Below, piece by piece: positions 62,832-64,000 of a stretch of DNA of 64,000 nt. The notes beneath the pieces are model-generated. The model was not told the origin of the DNA and searched no databases. It was given only the letters and a program-made list of their open reading frames with translations. Origin of the DNA: Anaerolineaceae bacterium (GTDB lineage: Bacteria; Chloroflexota; Anaerolineae; Aggregatilineales; Phototrophicaceae); NCBI GenBank assembly GCA_016124855.1, contig WGMX01000019.1:1-64000 (forward strand), written 5' to 3'. The position numbers were made by a program, and so were the translations under genes. Within the stretch, counting starts at the first letter, position 1. Each line of letters starts with the position of its first letter.

Positions 62832-63551
62832 ATGAATAAAACAAAAGTGCTTGTTGTCGAAGATGATGTGAACATTTGCAAGTTGATTAACGACTATATG
62901 TCCGGACACGGTTTTGATGTGTCTACCGTAATGGACGGTACGGATGCCTTAGATTATATTCGGGAACGCGGACTCCCTCATATAGCCCTCATTGATTTGT
63001 CTTTACCGACTATGCACGGCTTTGAATTAAGCAGCAAAATTAAGGCCATGGCGGACGTTCCGATTATTTTCGTGACCTCAACCAGCGACACCGACACCAT
63101 CGTTCAGGGCTTACGCCGTTACGCCGAAGATTTTATCGTCAAACCCTTCGAACTGCGTGAATTGGAAGCCCGCGTTCAGGCTGTGTTGGCTCGTATGCCC
63201 AGCTTGGACTATGCCAGCGAACCCATTGTTCAGATTGATGAACATCTACAAGTGGATTTTGCCCATAACCGCTTGGTGCTAAATAACAAAGTCTACAGCT
63301 TGACCCCTACCGAGTCGATCTTGTTACATGTACTCATGCGTAACGCCGGTCGCGTGGTCGAAAACCGGATGCTCATCGCCCGTGTTTGGCCTTCAGAAGA
63401 CGTTTATGAAGATACCCTGCGCGTCCATATGCACCGTCTGCGCCGTAAGCTGGAGTCCGACTCGCATCATCCTCATTATATTCGTACAGAACGCGGCATT
63501 GGTTATATGTTTACGGTTCGCCCGCCCGAAAGTAAATCCGATTCGAAGTAA
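62832..63551 (+). CDS. OmpR-family response regulator
   Basis: 239 residues. Receiver domain with acidic pocket EDD at 10-12, phospho-acceptor D55 (LIDLSLP), T/S83 region VTSTS and K104 (VKPFE); a C-terminal OmpR-type winged helix with RVWPSEDVYEDTLRVHMHRL and the terminal GIGYMF hairpin. GGAG precedes the start. The following gene, cut by the edge, begins with a GAF-like domain and could be its sensor kinase. Confidence 0.92.
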   Translation: MNKTKVLVVEDDVNICKLINDYMSGHGFDVSTVMDGTDALDYIRERGLPHIALIDLSLPTMHGFELSSKIKAMADVPIIFVTSTSDTDTIVQGLRRYAEDFIVKPFELRELEARVQAVLARMPSLDYASEPIVQIDEHLQVDFAHNRLVLNNKVYSLTPTESILLHVLMRNAGRVVENRMLIARVWPSEDVYEDTLRVHMHRLRRKLESDSHHPHYIRTERGIGYMFTVRPPESKSDSK

Positions 63552-63610
63552 TGTAGCGCATTTGACGCTCCTTTGTCTGACTAAATTGCATCATCAACGA
63601 ATACCTCACC

Positions 63611-64000
63611 ATGCCTGCTGATATTGAATCTTCAGAAATACCTATAACCACAGAGATCAGCTTGGCTGATCTTTTGCGTTCGGTGTTGACAAATTTTGCG
63701 CATGACATTCAGGCAGATATTGTAGCCATATATTCCTACAGCCATGATCTTAAAGAGGAAGCGCTTATCGTGGCTCTGCCAGAGCGACCACCTCAAATCG
63801 TGGATGAATTGGTGCGCGCCTTTTGCATAGATGGCCAGCACGCTTCAACACGGATTGTGAATCCCAATGTGCCTGATTTTGCTTTGGCGCAGTTCTTTTT
63901 ATTCAAATTAGCAGATGAGGCTATCGGCGCATTAGTCGTTTTATCGCATTCACAGCCTGCCGGTGATATCACTTCGCCGCAGTTAAAACCCTGCTTAAGC
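63611..64000 (+). CDS. partial GAF-like sensor protein (runs off the window)
   Basis: At least 130 codons are open from the ATG at 63611 to the window edge. The sequence (LLRSVLTNFAHDIQADIVAI, later LADEAIGALVVLS) fits a GAF-type sensory fold. It follows the response regulator by 59 bases on the same strand, so it is likely the N-terminus of a partner histidine kinase; the kinase part is not in view. Confidence 0.6.
   Translation, partial: MPADIESSEIPITTEISLADLLRSVLTNFAHDIQADIVAIYSYSHDLKEEALIVALPERPPQIVDELVRAFCIDGQHASTRIVNPNVPDFALAQFFLFKLADEAIGALVVLSHSQPAGDITSPQLKPCLS

Overview
The window looks like a chromosomal segment of an uncultured-type Chloroflexota bacterium (Anaerolineae-like). This is inferred from gene style, not from a marker gene: many secreted LysM, SH3 and PD40 beta-propeller proteins, Pro/Thr-rich linkers, a copper nitrite reductase with an extra N-terminal cupredoxin, a dephospho-CoA kinase with a long C-terminal extension, and an archaeal-like endonuclease IV. 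Base composition is near balanced. No rRNA, tRNA, CRISPR array, transposase or integrase was seen.

Layout. 0.4-4.3 kb: a minus-strand nitrite-respiration cluster (Crp/Fnr regulator, ferredoxin, nirK, two small four-helix heme-copper-like membrane proteins) with a perfect FNR/DNR box placed to activate ferredoxin-nirK. 4.4-8.5 kb: a secreted propeller-SH3 protein, an ACT-domain protein, an M15-like peptidase with SH3, and a DUF4203-like membrane protein. 8.6-15.4 kb: seven consecutive paralogous membrane-anchored PD40 propeller genes, mostly joined by ATGA overlaps, divergent from a sortase. 16.1-18.7 kb: a two-helix membrane protein gene followed by an inserted serine-hydrolase gene, with the 3' end of the upstream gene repeated on the far side. 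18.7-24.2 kb: GT39-like glycosyltransferase, acyl-CoA synthetase, MOSC protein, DUF1932 dehydrogenase, Nfu_N protein. 24.2-25.9 kb: an AT-rich island of three unrecognised genes, again bounded by a repeat of the 3' end of the upstream gene. 25.9-48 kb: sulfatase, LysM proteins, solute-binding and vWA proteins, lytic transglycosylase, large repeat proteins, peptidases, endonuclease IV and a decayed gene fragment. 48.3-55.6 kb: a dextran/isomalto-oligosaccharide utilisation locus (ROK repressor, ABC binding protein, two permeases, GH66, GH15) with two palindromic candidate ROK operators. 55.6-64 kb: two TIM-barrel sugar isomerases, recN, a zinc-ribbon membrane protein, a secreted propeller, coaE fusion, an OmpR-type regulator, and the start of a GAF-domain protein cut by the window edge.

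How they work together. The nirK cluster forms one regulatory unit that should respond to anoxia or nitric oxide. The 48-55 kb genes form a single import-and-degrade pathway for alpha-1,6-glucans. Much of the rest builds or decorates the cell surface. The least explained parts are the propeller array with its conserved C-x6-C signature, the AT-rich three-gene island, and the fact that two separate insertions share the same end structure (a second copy of the upstream gene's 3' end) with no visible recombinase.
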